Both the position numbers and the translations under genes were made by a program. From DRPN01 sp964599235 (GTDB lineage: Bacteria; Bacteroidota; Bacteroidia; Bacteroidales; VadinHA17): DNA of 64,000 nt. How positions within the stretch are numbered: the stretch's first letter is position 1; every line of letters begins with the position of its first letter. Location of the stretch: contig CAZRDX010000007.1 in assembly GCA_964599235.1 (NCBI GenBank), forward strand, positions 248,001 to 312,000, in the 5' to 3' direction. This document shows positions 7,521 through 16,142 of this stretch, piece after piece. A model generated the notes under the pieces. That model saw only the letters and a list, made by a program, of their open reading frames with translations. It was not told where the DNA came from and ran no database searches.

Positions 7521-10115
7521 TCACTTTTCGTTGCGGAACACCAAGTGGTCGTTCTCCACGCTGATGCGGATGACCGAGTTCTTGTCGATCTTTCCGGCGA
7601 TGAGCTCTTTGGAGAGTTCGTTGACCACCTCGCGCTGGATGACGCGTTTGATGGGTCGTGCACCGTATACCGGGTCGAAACCCACCTTGGCGATCCATTC
7701 CACCGCATCTTCTTCGAGCACCAGGTCGATATCTTTTTCCTTGAGCATCTCGCGGATGCGGTTGAACTGCAGACGGACGATCTCTTTGATCTCCTCGTGG
7801 GTCAGCGGCGTGAACATGATGATCTCGTCGACCCTGTTGAGGAACTCGGGACGGATCGTCTTGCGCAGCAGTTCCATCACCTGACGGCGTGTCTGTTCCA
7901 TCACCTGCTCGCGGTTCTCGCCCGAGAAGCTTTTCAGGTTCTCCTGGATCAGCTGGCTGCCCAGGTTGGACGTCATGATGATGATGGTGTTTCGGAAGTT
8001 CACCACGCGTCCCTTGTTGTCGGTCAGCCGTCCGTCGTCGAGCACCTGGAGCAGGATGTTAAAGACATCCGGATGGGCTTTCTCGATCTCGTCGAGCAGC
8101 ACCACCGAGTAAGGCTTGCGGCGCACCGCCTCGGTGAGCTGGCCGCCTTCCTCATAACCCACATATCCCGGAGGTGCACCGATGAGACGCGACACCGAAT
8201 GACGCTCCTGGTATTCGGACATGTCGATACGCGTCATCATGTTCTCATCGTTGAAGAGCACCTCGGCGAGGGCTTTGGCCAGTTCGGTCTTACCGACGCC
8301 GGTGGTACCGAGGAAGATGAAGGAACCTATGGGCCGTTTGGTATCCTGCAGGCCAGCGCGGCTGCGACGCACGGCGTCGGCCACGGCCCGTATGGCCTCA
8401 TCCTGGCCCACCACACGCTTGTGCAGCTCTTCCTCCAGATGCAGCAGCTTCTCACGTTCGCTCTGCAGCATCCTTTTCACCGGGATACCTGTCCAGCTGG
8501 AGACGATCTCGGCGATGTCCTCGGCCGTCACCTCTTCGCGGATCAGCGGGTTATCCCCCTGCAGTTCCTGCAGTTTTTTCTGGAGCTCCTTGATGCGCTC
8601 CTCTTCCTGACCGAGCAGCCCGTAACGTATCTCGGCGACACGCTCGTAGTTGCCGTCACGTTCCGCCACTTCGGCCTCGTGTTTCAGATCTTCGATGCGC
8701 TGTTTGGCCTGCTGGATCTGGTTGATGACATCTTTCTCCATCTTCCACTTGGCCTTGAGGCGGTTCATCTCTTCCGTGAGGTTCTCGATCTCACGGCTCA
8801 TCTCTTTGGTTTTCTCCTTGTCGCCTTCGCGTTTGAGGGCCTCCCGTTCGATCTCCAGCTGACGGATCCTGCGTTCCAGGTCATCGATCTCCCGCGGCAG
8901 CGAGTCCATCTCCATGCGCAGACGGGCGGCTGCCTCGTCGATCAGGTCGATGGCCTTGTCGGGCAGGAACCTGTCGGTGATGTAACGGTGCGACAGCTCC
9001 ACGGCAGCGATGATGGCCTCGTCGCGGATACGCACCTTGTGGTGGTTCTCGTAACGCTCCTTCAGCCCACGCAGGATCGAGATGGCGCTGGCCGGATCGG
9101 GCTCGTCGACCATCACGATCTGGAAACGGCGCTCCAGTGCTTTGTCCTTCTCGAAGTACTTCTGATACTCGTTGAGGGTGGTGGCACCGATGGCACGCAG
9201 TTCACCCCGTGCGAGTGCCGGCTTCAGGATGTTGGCGGCGTCCATAGCTCCTTCACCTTTGCCGGCACCCACGAGGGTATGGATCTCGTCGATGAAGAGG
9301 TTGATTTCGCCCTCGGCGGCAACCACCTCCTTGACGACACCTTTCAGACGTTCTTCGAACTCGCCCTTGTATTTGGCTCCGGCCACCAGCGCACCCATAT
9401 CGAGCGAATAGATCTGTTTCGTCTTCAGGTTCTCCGGCACGTCGCCCCGTACGATCCGCTGCGCCAGTCCTTCGGCAATAGCCGTCTTACCCACGCCCGG
9501 CTCACCGATGAGGATCGGGTTGTTCTTGGTACGGCGCGAGAGGATCTGCAGGATACGGCGTATCTCCTCCTCACGGCCGATCACCGGGTCGAGCTTGCCG
9601 GTACGGGCCATATCGTTCAGGTTGATGGCAAAGCGGTTCAGGGCGTCGAAGGTGTTCTCCGCATTCTGGTCGGCCACCTTCGATCCTTTCCGCAGCTCTT
9701 TGATGGCCTCAAGCAGACCTTTTTCGGTCATACCCATGTCTTTCATCATCTTCGACACCTCATCGCCGCTGGCCAGGATGCCCAGGATGATCATCTCGAT
9801 CGAGACGAACTGGTCACCCATCTCCCGCGAGTACCGCAGCGCCTCATCAAGGCTCTTGGAAGCGGTCTTCGAGAGATAAGGCTCCCCGCCGCTCACCTTG
9901 GGATAACGCTCCAGGATACTGTCGAGGACCTGCTCGAACCGCTCCAGCGGGATCTCGAGCTTCTTGAACAGATAGCTTGTGATGTTCTCCCCCATGGCAA
10001 GAACACCCTTCATCAGGTGACCGTTCTCGATCGCCTGGTTGTTCAGCCCTTTGGCAACCTCCACAGCCTGCTGGATCGCTTCCTGTGATTTGATCGTAAA
10101 ATTGTTCAGATTCAT
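7521..10115 (-). CDS. clpB: ATP-dependent chaperone ClpB
   Basis: This 864-residue HSP100 disaggregase works with DnaK to resolubilise aggregated protein in the cytosol. It has the Clp N domain (1-145) and a first AAA domain with Walker A GEPGVGKT (204-211). A middle coiled coil follows, rich in Glu, Lys and Arg (about 400-530). The second AAA domain has Walker A GTTGVGKT (about residue 600) and the GYEEGGQLTEAVRR segment. The middle domain distinguishes ClpB from ClpA/ClpC. The start at 10115 (MNLNNFTIKSQEA) gives the usual length and is preceded by a purine-rich GGAGAAAAG. A long open frame on the opposite strand is a composition shadow. Confidence 0.97.
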   Translation of the reverse strand: MNLNNFTIKSQEAIQQAVEVAKGLNNQAIENGHLMKGVLAMGENITSYLFKKLEIPLERFEQVLDSILERYPKVSGGEPYLSKTASKSLDEALRYSREMGDQFVSIEMIILGILASGDEVSKMMKDMGMTEKGLLEAIKELRKGSKVADQNAENTFDALNRFAINLNDMARTGKLDPVIGREEEIRRILQILSRRTKNNPILIGEPGVGKTAIAEGLAQRIVRGDVPENLKTKQIYSLDMGALVAGAKYKGEFEERLKGVVKEVVAAEGEINLFIDEIHTLVGAGKGEGAMDAANILKPALARGELRAIGATTLNEYQKYFEKDKALERRFQIVMVDEPDPASAISILRGLKERYENHHKVRIRDEAIIAAVELSHRYITDRFLPDKAIDLIDEAAARLRMEMDSLPREIDDLERRIRQLEIEREALKREGDKEKTKEMSREIENLTEEMNRLKAKWKMEKDVINQIQQAKQRIEDLKHEAEVAERDGNYERVAEIRYGLLGQEEERIKELQKKLQELQGDNPLIREEVTAEDIAEIVSSWTGIPVKRMLQSEREKLLHLEEELHKRVVGQDEAIRAVADAVRRSRAGLQDTKRPIGSFIFLGTTGVGKTELAKALAEVLFNDENMMTRIDMSEYQERHSVSRLIGAPPGYVGYEEGGQLTEAVRRKPYSVVLLDEIEKAHPDVFNILLQVLDDGRLTDNKGRVVNFRNTIIIMTSNLGSQLIQENLKSFSGENREQVMEQTRRQVMELLRKTIRPEFLNRVDEIIMFTPLTHEEIKEIVRLQFNRIREMLKEKDIDLVLEEDAVEWIAKVGFDPVYGARPIKRVIQREVVNELSKELIAGKIDKNSVIRISVENDHLVFRNEK

Positions 10116-10354
10116 ATGCTTTTCTCCTTTCTTTTTTCTTTTTCTCCTCAAACCCGGAGGATCTTCTCAGCCGTCCTTCCGTTCGTGCCCTCCCGCCGGG
10201 TTTCGCCTCTTCACAACAAGATTTGAGCCAATATGAAGAAAAAACTTTTTTGTGCCAAAATGACAGGTCCGGATCCTTTTTCCTTTCCGTTTTTTGAGCC
10301 TTTTTGTAACAATTTTTCTTAAATTGAGCACTACCGGCTAATAGGTAGGAAGTG

Positions 10355-11629
10355 ATGATCCTTGTCAAGAGACATAAGTGGTTCTTTCTGGTGTTGCTCC
10401 TTTGCCTTGTGCTGGCAGGAGCAGGGATCATCCCTGTTTCGGGTCAGTCACTACCCGGCGGCAGCATGTTCTTCACTTCCTCCAGGACCCATAAGGTACA
10501 GATCCGCTTCAGGCTGGTCAACAACCTGATCATCATCCCTCTGGTGATCAACCATTCGGACACCCTCCGGTTCATTCTCGATACCGGCATAGAGAACACC
10601 ATCATCTCCGAGCTCTCTCTGGGAGAATCATTGGCTTTACGGTACAAACGCGTTACCAGGGTAACAGGGCTCGGGATGGGAAAACCCGTGGATGCGGTGG
10701 TCTCCACTGGCAACACCTTTTCGCTGCCCGGCATTGAGGGCACAGGTCAGACCGTTTTCGTTCTGTTGCAGGATGTCTTCGAGCTTTCGCAGGCCCTGGG
10801 GATGCGGGTGCATGGTCTGATCGGGTATCGTCTCTTCAGCAACTTCATCGTTCGTATCGACTATGAAAGGAACGTGATCACTTTGTACGATCCTGATCAC
10901 TATCATCCCCGTCCCCGCCGGCATACCACGGAACTGCCGCTTACTTTCGCCACCACCAAGCCTTATGTGGAAGCCCGCATTGTGGATCATGCCGGCGACA
11001 CGGTCCCCGTACGGCTGCTGGTGGATACGGGACTGAGTTTCGGGTTGTGGCTCCTTCCCGGCTCTTCTCCCGGGATCTCCATCCCGCCCCATTCCGTACC
11101 CACTTATCTGGGAACAGGCCTTAATGGCCGGATCAACGGCCGTCTTGCCCGTCTCTCCTCTTTCATCCTGGGTCCTTATATTTTCCCGGATCCGGTGGTA
11201 GGGTTCCCCGACACCCTCGCCTTCCAGCCGGTCCGTACCATAGACGGACGCAACGGCACCCTCGGTTCCGAGATCCTCCGTCGCTTCGATGTGGTGATCG
11301 ACTACCCTCATCAAAAGATGATCCTGCACCCCAACCGATTCTTCCGGGAACCTTTCCGGACCAACAACGCAGGCATCTACATTACGGCTCCCATCCCGGG
11401 ATTCCGCTATTATATCATCTCGGATATCCGGAAAAACTCCCCCGCCTGCCGTGCAGGACTCAAGAAGGGTGACCGCCTCTACAAGATCAACGGCAAGAAC
11501 ACCGATCACATGAGCATGAACGAGATCTACCGCATCTTTCAGAAAAAGCCGGGAAGCCTGATCAGGATCAAGGTCATCCGCAACGGCCTCATCTTCGACA
11601 CACGGTTTTATCTGGAAAAGTTCCTTTGA
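10355..11629 (+). CDS. Retropepsin-like aspartic protease with PDZ domain
   Basis: This 424-residue exported protein has an N-terminal signal or anchor (hydrophobic 9-30, ending VSGQ). Two aspartic-protease-like domains follow, each with its own DTG: FILDTGIENT (DTG 76-78) and LLVDTGLSFG (DTG 224-226). A C-terminal PDZ domain (about 345-424) includes GLKKGDRLYKINGK. Two DTG copies in one chain would let the protein form a pepsin-like active site without dimerising, which is inference. The same two-domain plus PDZ build is common in Bacteroidota, with unknown substrates. The ATG at 10355 was used in place of the adjacent GTG at 10352. It is divergent from clpB. Confidence 0.8.
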   Translation: MILVKRHKWFFLVLLLCLVLAGAGIIPVSGQSLPGGSMFFTSSRTHKVQIRFRLVNNLIIIPLVINHSDTLRFILDTGIENTIISELSLGESLALRYKRVTRVTGLGMGKPVDAVVSTGNTFSLPGIEGTGQTVFVLLQDVFELSQALGMRVHGLIGYRLFSNFIVRIDYERNVITLYDPDHYHPRPRRHTTELPLTFATTKPYVEARIVDHAGDTVPVRLLVDTGLSFGLWLLPGSSPGISIPPHSVPTYLGTGLNGRINGRLARLSSFILGPYIFPDPVVGFPDTLAFQPVRTIDGRNGTLGSEILRRFDVVIDYPHQKMILHPNRFFREPFRTNNAGIYITAPIPGFRYYIISDIRKNSPACRAGLKKGDRLYKINGKNTDHMSMNEIYRIFQKKPGSLIRIKVIRNGLIFDTRFYLEKFL

Positions 11630-11992
11630 TCAATATCATTTGGCCTTACGGGTGTCATTCGGCCTTCGGCCTGTCATTGGCTCCGCAGGAGCCATTGCGA
11701 GGTGCGTCAGCGCCGAAGCAATCTTAATAAACTGGCCCCCAACCCGTCAATATCTACCTCTTCGACCCTTTCGACCCGCCGGAGCCAGGTGCAGGGTTCC
11801 GGGTACTGGGTGCTGGGTACTGGATGTCGGGTGCAGGAATACCACATGCCGGCGCACAGTCCGTCATTCGGCCTGCGGCCTGTCATTCGCCTGACGCCTG
11901 TCATTAACCCCTGGCGGAGCGTCTTTCCCTCCTTCGCAGGACAAGCCCCTCCTTTGCCAAGGCTACGGAGGACAAGTCAAGCCTGCACGTTT
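11630..11992. repeat. Noncoding repeat island
   Basis: No credible gene lies in these 363 bp. They hold five GTCATT units (at 11654, 11673, 11864, 11882 and 11900). Three of these are followed by small palindromes: GGCCTTCGGCC (11661-11671), GGCTCCGCAGGAGCC (11679-11693) and GGCCTGCGGCC (11870-11880). An ATTGC/GCAAT inverted repeat spans 11694-11722, and the minus strand reads as the widely scattered GATTGCTTC...CTCGCAATG bacterial repeat. A 7-nt-period array (listed separately) and a CCTCC/GGAGG inverted repeat near 11945-11975 complete it. Small ORFs across it are artefacts. Confidence 0.75.
11788..11836. repeat. Heptanucleotide array A, GGTNCNG type
   Basis: Seven consecutive 7-nt units: GGTGCAG, GGTTCCG, GGTACTG, GGTGCTG, GGTACTG, GATGTCG, GGTGCAG. 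The unit length is constant while two or three internal bases vary. It lies inside the repeat island between the PDZ protease and the DPP IV-like gene. Confidence 0.85.
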
Positions 11993-14149
11993 TCACTTCA
12001 GGTACTCATCGAAATAGTCCGACACCTTGGTCATCAGGTGGATACGGTCCCAGCCTCTGACATTGTGGGGATGGGTGGGATATACAAAATAATCGACCTG
12101 TTTCCCTGCCTTGATGAAGGCCCGCAGGAGGGTGAGGCTGTGCTGCCACACCACGGTCGAGTCCATGGCGCCGTGGATGATCAGCAGATGCCCCTGCAAG
12201 TTGTCGACGTAGTTCTTCAGGTCGGCCTGCCTGTATCCTTCGGGGTTCTCCTGTGGACGGTCCATGTAACGCTCACCGTACATCACCTCGTAATATTTCC
12301 AGTCGGTGACAGGCCCGCCGGCCACGGCAGCGCGGAAAACACCGGGGTTCTTCAGCATCATGGAGAGGGTCATGAACCCTCCGTAGCTCCAGCCGTGCAC
12401 ACCGATACGCGTGGTATCGACCCACGGCAGTGTTTTCAGGTAAGTCACCCCCCGCATCTGGTCTTTCACCTCATAGTCGCCCAGATGACGATGGATACAG
12501 CTCTCGAAGTCAAAGCCTCTGCCCAGTGTTCCCCTGTTGTCGATGGTGAAAGAGACGTAGCCCTGGCCGGCCATGTAGTGCTGCCACATGCGTGACTGTC
12601 CCAGCCAGCTGTCGGTCACCAGCTGCGAATGAGGACCGCCGTATACATAGATCACCACGGGGTATTTTTTCGTGGAGTCGAAATCTACCGGTTTGATGAG
12701 GCGGTAGTAAAGTGCCGGCGAGGTGTCGGTAGCCGGCAGCCTCCCCAGCTCCACCTCACCCAGCAGCTTGTCCTGCCAGGGGTCGGGAGCCCGCAGCAGG
12801 GTGGTTACCTCCTTGCCGTGGCGGGCCTCCAGCACCTGGATCACGCGTGGCGTCTCCAGGTTTGACCAGCGGTCAAGCAGATAGCGTCCGTCGGGTGAGA
12901 GCGTACCCCGGTGAACACCGTGCCCCTGCGTGAGCTGCTCATGACGTCCCTTCCGGGTGTCATAGCGGACGATATGCCGTTCGAGCGGGCTCTTCTCGGT
13001 CGTGGTGCAATAAAGATAACGCAGTGAAGGATCCATCCCCAGCACCTCCGTGACGTCGTACCTGCCCGGGGTCAGGTCGCCGTGCAGCTTGCCGGTGAGG
13101 TCATAGAGATAGACATGGTTGTATCCGTTGCGGCGGCTCTCCCACAGGAAGAGCGAACCATGGATGAAACGCGCCGGTTTCAGCGGCTCCACATAACGGT
13201 CGTTGCGCTCCTCGAAGAGGGTGAGGATACGTTTGCCCGTCTCCACGAAATACATATTCATCCACATGTGGTTCTGTTCCCTGTTGACGATGGCCATGAG
13301 GATGTAATGCCCGTCCGGTGTCCAGGCCACGTTGGTAAGGTACTGGTCGTAGGGGCCGGGGGTCTCGATCTCGCGGGTGGTGCCGCTGCGGAGGTCATAC
13401 ACGAACAGGTGCACCTCTTCGCTCTCCATCCCGGCCATGGGATATTTGATGTTCCTGAGCCTGGCCACGCGGGCTCTGATGTCCACCAGGGGGTAGTCGG
13501 TGACGCGCCGCTCGTCCTTGCGGTACCAGGCCAGCCGGTCACCTTTAGGCGACCAGAAGGTACCTTTCTCTATGCCGAACTCATTGCGGGCCACCGACCG
13601 GCCGTTGACGATGCCGGGAACAGTGTCGAAGGTCACCTGGGTCACTTTGCCGTCCGGCTCGGCGATGAAGAGGTTCGGTCCCCGTGTGAAGGCCACGGCC
13701 GGACGTGCCGCACAAAAATCGGCATGCTCCGCGGGCGCCGGCACACGGATGTAACGAGCCAGCTCCGGCCCCTCCTCCTTCATCATCATCACCACCCAGG
13801 TGGTATCATGCCGGAACCAGAAACGACCGGCGTCGATCCACCGGATGGCCGGAAGTTCAGCAAGGGAATCGGTAAAGAGCGTTTTTGTGGCACTGTTGAG
13901 CTGCCCAAGGGTGAAAAGCACATGTTCTTTCCCTGAGGCCCCATCCCGGCCCATCAGGGTATCCCCTTTCTGCCAGGTCAGCTGATGTCCTCCCGGTCGC
14001 CACTGCAGGTCCGGAAGATCGGCCATGCGATGGTCAAGATAGGGCCCGGCGATGGCATCCCGGATCGTCAGTACCGTCCTCTGTGCTGTCACCGTCGTAG
14101 CAGCCAGCACAAAGAGAACAACCCCTGTCAGTACTTTCATTCTCTTCAT
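11993..14149 (-). CDS. S9 family peptidase, dipeptidyl peptidase IV-like
   Basis: This 718-residue secreted serine peptidase has a signal peptide (about 1-22, ending VTAQ), a DPP IV N-terminal beta-propeller (about 90-480), and a C-terminal alpha/beta-hydrolase domain. The likely triad is S588 in GWSYGGF, D663 in GAMDS and H695 in THPHNV. DPP IV enzymes cleave X-Pro dipeptides from peptide N-termini and help asaccharolytic Bacteroidota use protein. It is divergent from an aminopeptidase P gene, which also handles X-Pro bonds, so the two may act in sequence on proline-rich peptides (inference). Confidence 0.92.
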   Translation of the reverse strand: MKRMKVLTGVVLFVLAATTVTAQRTVLTIRDAIAGPYLDHRMADLPDLQWRPGGHQLTWQKGDTLMGRDGASGKEHVLFTLGQLNSATKTLFTDSLAELPAIRWIDAGRFWFRHDTTWVVMMMKEEGPELARYIRVPAPAEHADFCAARPAVAFTRGPNLFIAEPDGKVTQVTFDTVPGIVNGRSVARNEFGIEKGTFWSPKGDRLAWYRKDERRVTDYPLVDIRARVARLRNIKYPMAGMESEEVHLFVYDLRSGTTREIETPGPYDQYLTNVAWTPDGHYILMAIVNREQNHMWMNMYFVETGKRILTLFEERNDRYVEPLKPARFIHGSLFLWESRRNGYNHVYLYDLTGKLHGDLTPGRYDVTEVLGMDPSLRYLYCTTTEKSPLERHIVRYDTRKGRHEQLTQGHGVHRGTLSPDGRYLLDRWSNLETPRVIQVLEARHGKEVTTLLRAPDPWQDKLLGEVELGRLPATDTSPALYYRLIKPVDFDSTKKYPVVIYVYGGPHSQLVTDSWLGQSRMWQHYMAGQGYVSFTIDNRGTLGRGFDFESCIHRHLGDYEVKDQMRGVTYLKTLPWVDTTRIGVHGWSYGGFMTLSMMLKNPGVFRAAVAGGPVTDWKYYEVMYGERYMDRPQENPEGYRQADLKNYVDNLQGHLLIIHGAMDSTVVWQHSLTLLRAFIKAGKQVDYFVYPTHPHNVRGWDRIHLMTKVSDYFDEYLK

Positions 14150-14256
14150 GATGTTCTTCTTTGCAAGCTCATTGGTCAGAACAGACGGACAAATTTGTCA
14201 AATCTGCCTCACAACAACAAGCCGGGAAGAAGGATTTTCCTCTTATCTTTGGCATT

Positions 14257-16065
14257 ATGGAAACCAAAAACGAAAACAAGAAGCACCGTGATCGTCTGGC
14301 ACGGCTGCGGGAGGCGATGCTTTCTGCCGGCCTGGATGCTTATGTGATCCCCTCATCCGATCCGCATATGAGCGAATATCTTCCCGACCGGTGGAAGATC
14401 ATGGCCTGGCTCACCGGCTTCACGGGTTCGGCCGGCACGGTGGTGGTGACCCGTGATTTTGCGGGTGTATGGACCGATTCCCGTTATTTCCTGCAGGCTG
14501 AAGAGCAGCTGGCGGGCACGGGCTTCGGGCTGATGAAGCTGAAGATCCCCCACACCCCGGAATACCTCGACTGGCTGGCCATGCATCTGGCTGCCGGCAA
14601 GGTGGTGGGTTTCGACGGCACACTTTTTTCCGTCGCCCTGGCACGCCGGATGGAGAGGGTGCTGCACGAACGTCGTATCCGCACGGAGGGGATGCACGAC
14701 CTGATCTCCCCTTTGTGGGAGGATCGTCCCTCTTTCCCCGGCGCGCCGGCCTTTGAACATCCTGTCACCTTTGCCGGCAGGAGCCTGAAGGAGAAGGTGG
14801 AGGATATCCGTTCGTCGCTGCTGGAACGCGACTGTGACGCCTTGCTGCTCACGGCCCTGGACGAGGTGGCCTGGACCTTCAACCTGCGGGGCCATGACAT
14901 CGCCTACAACCCCGTCGTGATGGCGTGGGGGCTCATCACTCTCGAGGAGGTTCGTCTCTATATCCGGCCGGAGAAGGTTCCCCGTGAACTTTTCGTTCGT
15001 CTGGAGGCTCAGGGGGTGTTGCTGCGCGACTACGAAGCGGTGACGGACGACCTGGCCGCCCTGCCGGCGAGGAGCACCCTGTGGCTCTCCCCCTCCTCCA
15101 CCAACCTGGCCCTCTACCGCAGTCTGCCTCCCACGGTGAAGGTGATCGGGGAGCTGACGCCGGCAGCCCGTCTCAAGGCGTTGAAGAACGAGACGGAGCT
15201 GGCCCGTCTGCACGAGGTGATGGTCCGTGACGGCGTGGCGATGGTCCGTTTCCTGCGGTGGCTGGAAGAGGAGGTCTCCCGCCGCCGGGTGACCGAGCTG
15301 ACGGCCGCCCGCCGTCTGGAGGCCTTCCGGAGCGAGCAGCCACATTTCCGCGGTCCCAGTTTCGCCACCATCTCCTCTTTCGGTCCGCACGGTGCGGTGG
15401 TCCATTACACCCCCGACGCAGAGAGCGACCTGCCCCTCGAGGTGCCGGGGCTCTACCTGGTCGATTCGGGCGGACAGTATCTCGACGGCACCACCGACAT
15501 CACCCGCACTGTGGCGCTGGGTGAGCCCACCGCGGAGCAGCGGCGCGACTTCACCCTGGTGCTGCGCGGCATGATCGACCTGGCCATGGCGCGTTTCCCG
15601 GAGGGCACCGTAGGCCACCAGCTCGACGTGCTGGCCCGTCATCCGCTGTGGGAGGAAGGTCTCGACTATGGCCACGGCACCGGCCACGGCGTCGGCTACT
15701 TCCTCAACGTCCACGAAGGCCCGCAGAGCATCAACCCCGGTAAGGCCGGCGGTCGTCCCGTCCCCCTCGAACCGGGTATGGTGATCTCCGACGAACCGGG
15801 GCTCTACCGCGACGGCGCTTACGGCATACGCACGGAGAACCTTGTGGTCGTCGTGAAGGACAAAGAAAGCAGCTACGGCACCTTCCTGCGTTTCGAGACG
15901 CTCACCCTCTGTCCCGTCGACCTGCGGCTGGTGGAGGCGGATCTCCTCACCCCCACCGAACGGCAGTGGCTCAACGATTACCACCGCGAGGTCTATGAAC
16001 GCCTCTCATCCCACCTGGACGAATCACACAGAGAATGGCTGAAAGAGAGGACCCGCCCTCTCTGA
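14257..16065 (+). CDS. Xaa-Pro aminopeptidase (aminopeptidase P, M24B)
   Basis: This 602-residue metallopeptidase removes the N-terminal residue from X-Pro peptides using two metal ions. It has two creatinase-like N-terminal domains (about 1-310, opening with YVIPSSDPHMSEYLP) and a pita-bread catalytic domain. Visible metal ligands lie in LVDSGGQYLDGTTDITR (two Asp), GHGTGHGVGYFLNVHEGP (His), ISDEPGLY (Glu) and IRTENLV (Glu). The three-domain build matches the eukaryotic-like long form common in Bacteroidota. No signal peptide is seen from the METKNENKKH start, so it is probably cytoplasmic. A TATCTTTG box (14244-14251) ends only 5 nt before this ATG. Confidence 0.93.
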   Translation: METKNENKKHRDRLARLREAMLSAGLDAYVIPSSDPHMSEYLPDRWKIMAWLTGFTGSAGTVVVTRDFAGVWTDSRYFLQAEEQLAGTGFGLMKLKIPHTPEYLDWLAMHLAAGKVVGFDGTLFSVALARRMERVLHERRIRTEGMHDLISPLWEDRPSFPGAPAFEHPVTFAGRSLKEKVEDIRSSLLERDCDALLLTALDEVAWTFNLRGHDIAYNPVVMAWGLITLEEVRLYIRPEKVPRELFVRLEAQGVLLRDYEAVTDDLAALPARSTLWLSPSSTNLALYRSLPPTVKVIGELTPAARLKALKNETELARLHEVMVRDGVAMVRFLRWLEEEVSRRRVTELTAARRLEAFRSEQPHFRGPSFATISSFGPHGAVVHYTPDAESDLPLEVPGLYLVDSGGQYLDGTTDITRTVALGEPTAEQRRDFTLVLRGMIDLAMARFPEGTVGHQLDVLARHPLWEEGLDYGHGTGHGVGYFLNVHEGPQSINPGKAGGRPVPLEPGMVISDEPGLYRDGAYGIRTENLVVVVKDKESSYGTFLRFETLTLCPVDLRLVEADLLTPTERQWLNDYHREVYERLSSHLDESHREWLKERTRPL

Positions 16066-16142
16066 TAAGGATCTTGCCTGAACGGCACGTCCGGGCCTGC
16101 ACCCTTTCCATCCGTGAGGGGGTACCAGCGGCTGCTCAGGGA

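Noticed and set aside
7545..10088. 847-codon open frame antisense to clpB
   Set aside because: It mirrors clpB codon usage, has no domain or start context, and clpB is intact on the other strand.
10150..10203. AAACCCGG/CCGGGTTT inverted repeat in the clpB leader as an RNA thermometer or CIRCE-like operator
   Set aside because: The loop is about 38 nt, it does not cover the start codon, and it does not match the CIRCE sequence.
11640..12595. Open frames of 84 and 297 codons across the repeat island and the end of the S9 peptidase gene
   Set aside because: They read through repeats and then antisense of a conserved gene; the proteins have no recognisable features.
14244..14251. TATCTTTG as the -7 box of a leaderless aminopeptidase P transcript
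   Set aside because: No -33 element is found at the right distance; the nearest TTTG is 46 nt upstream.
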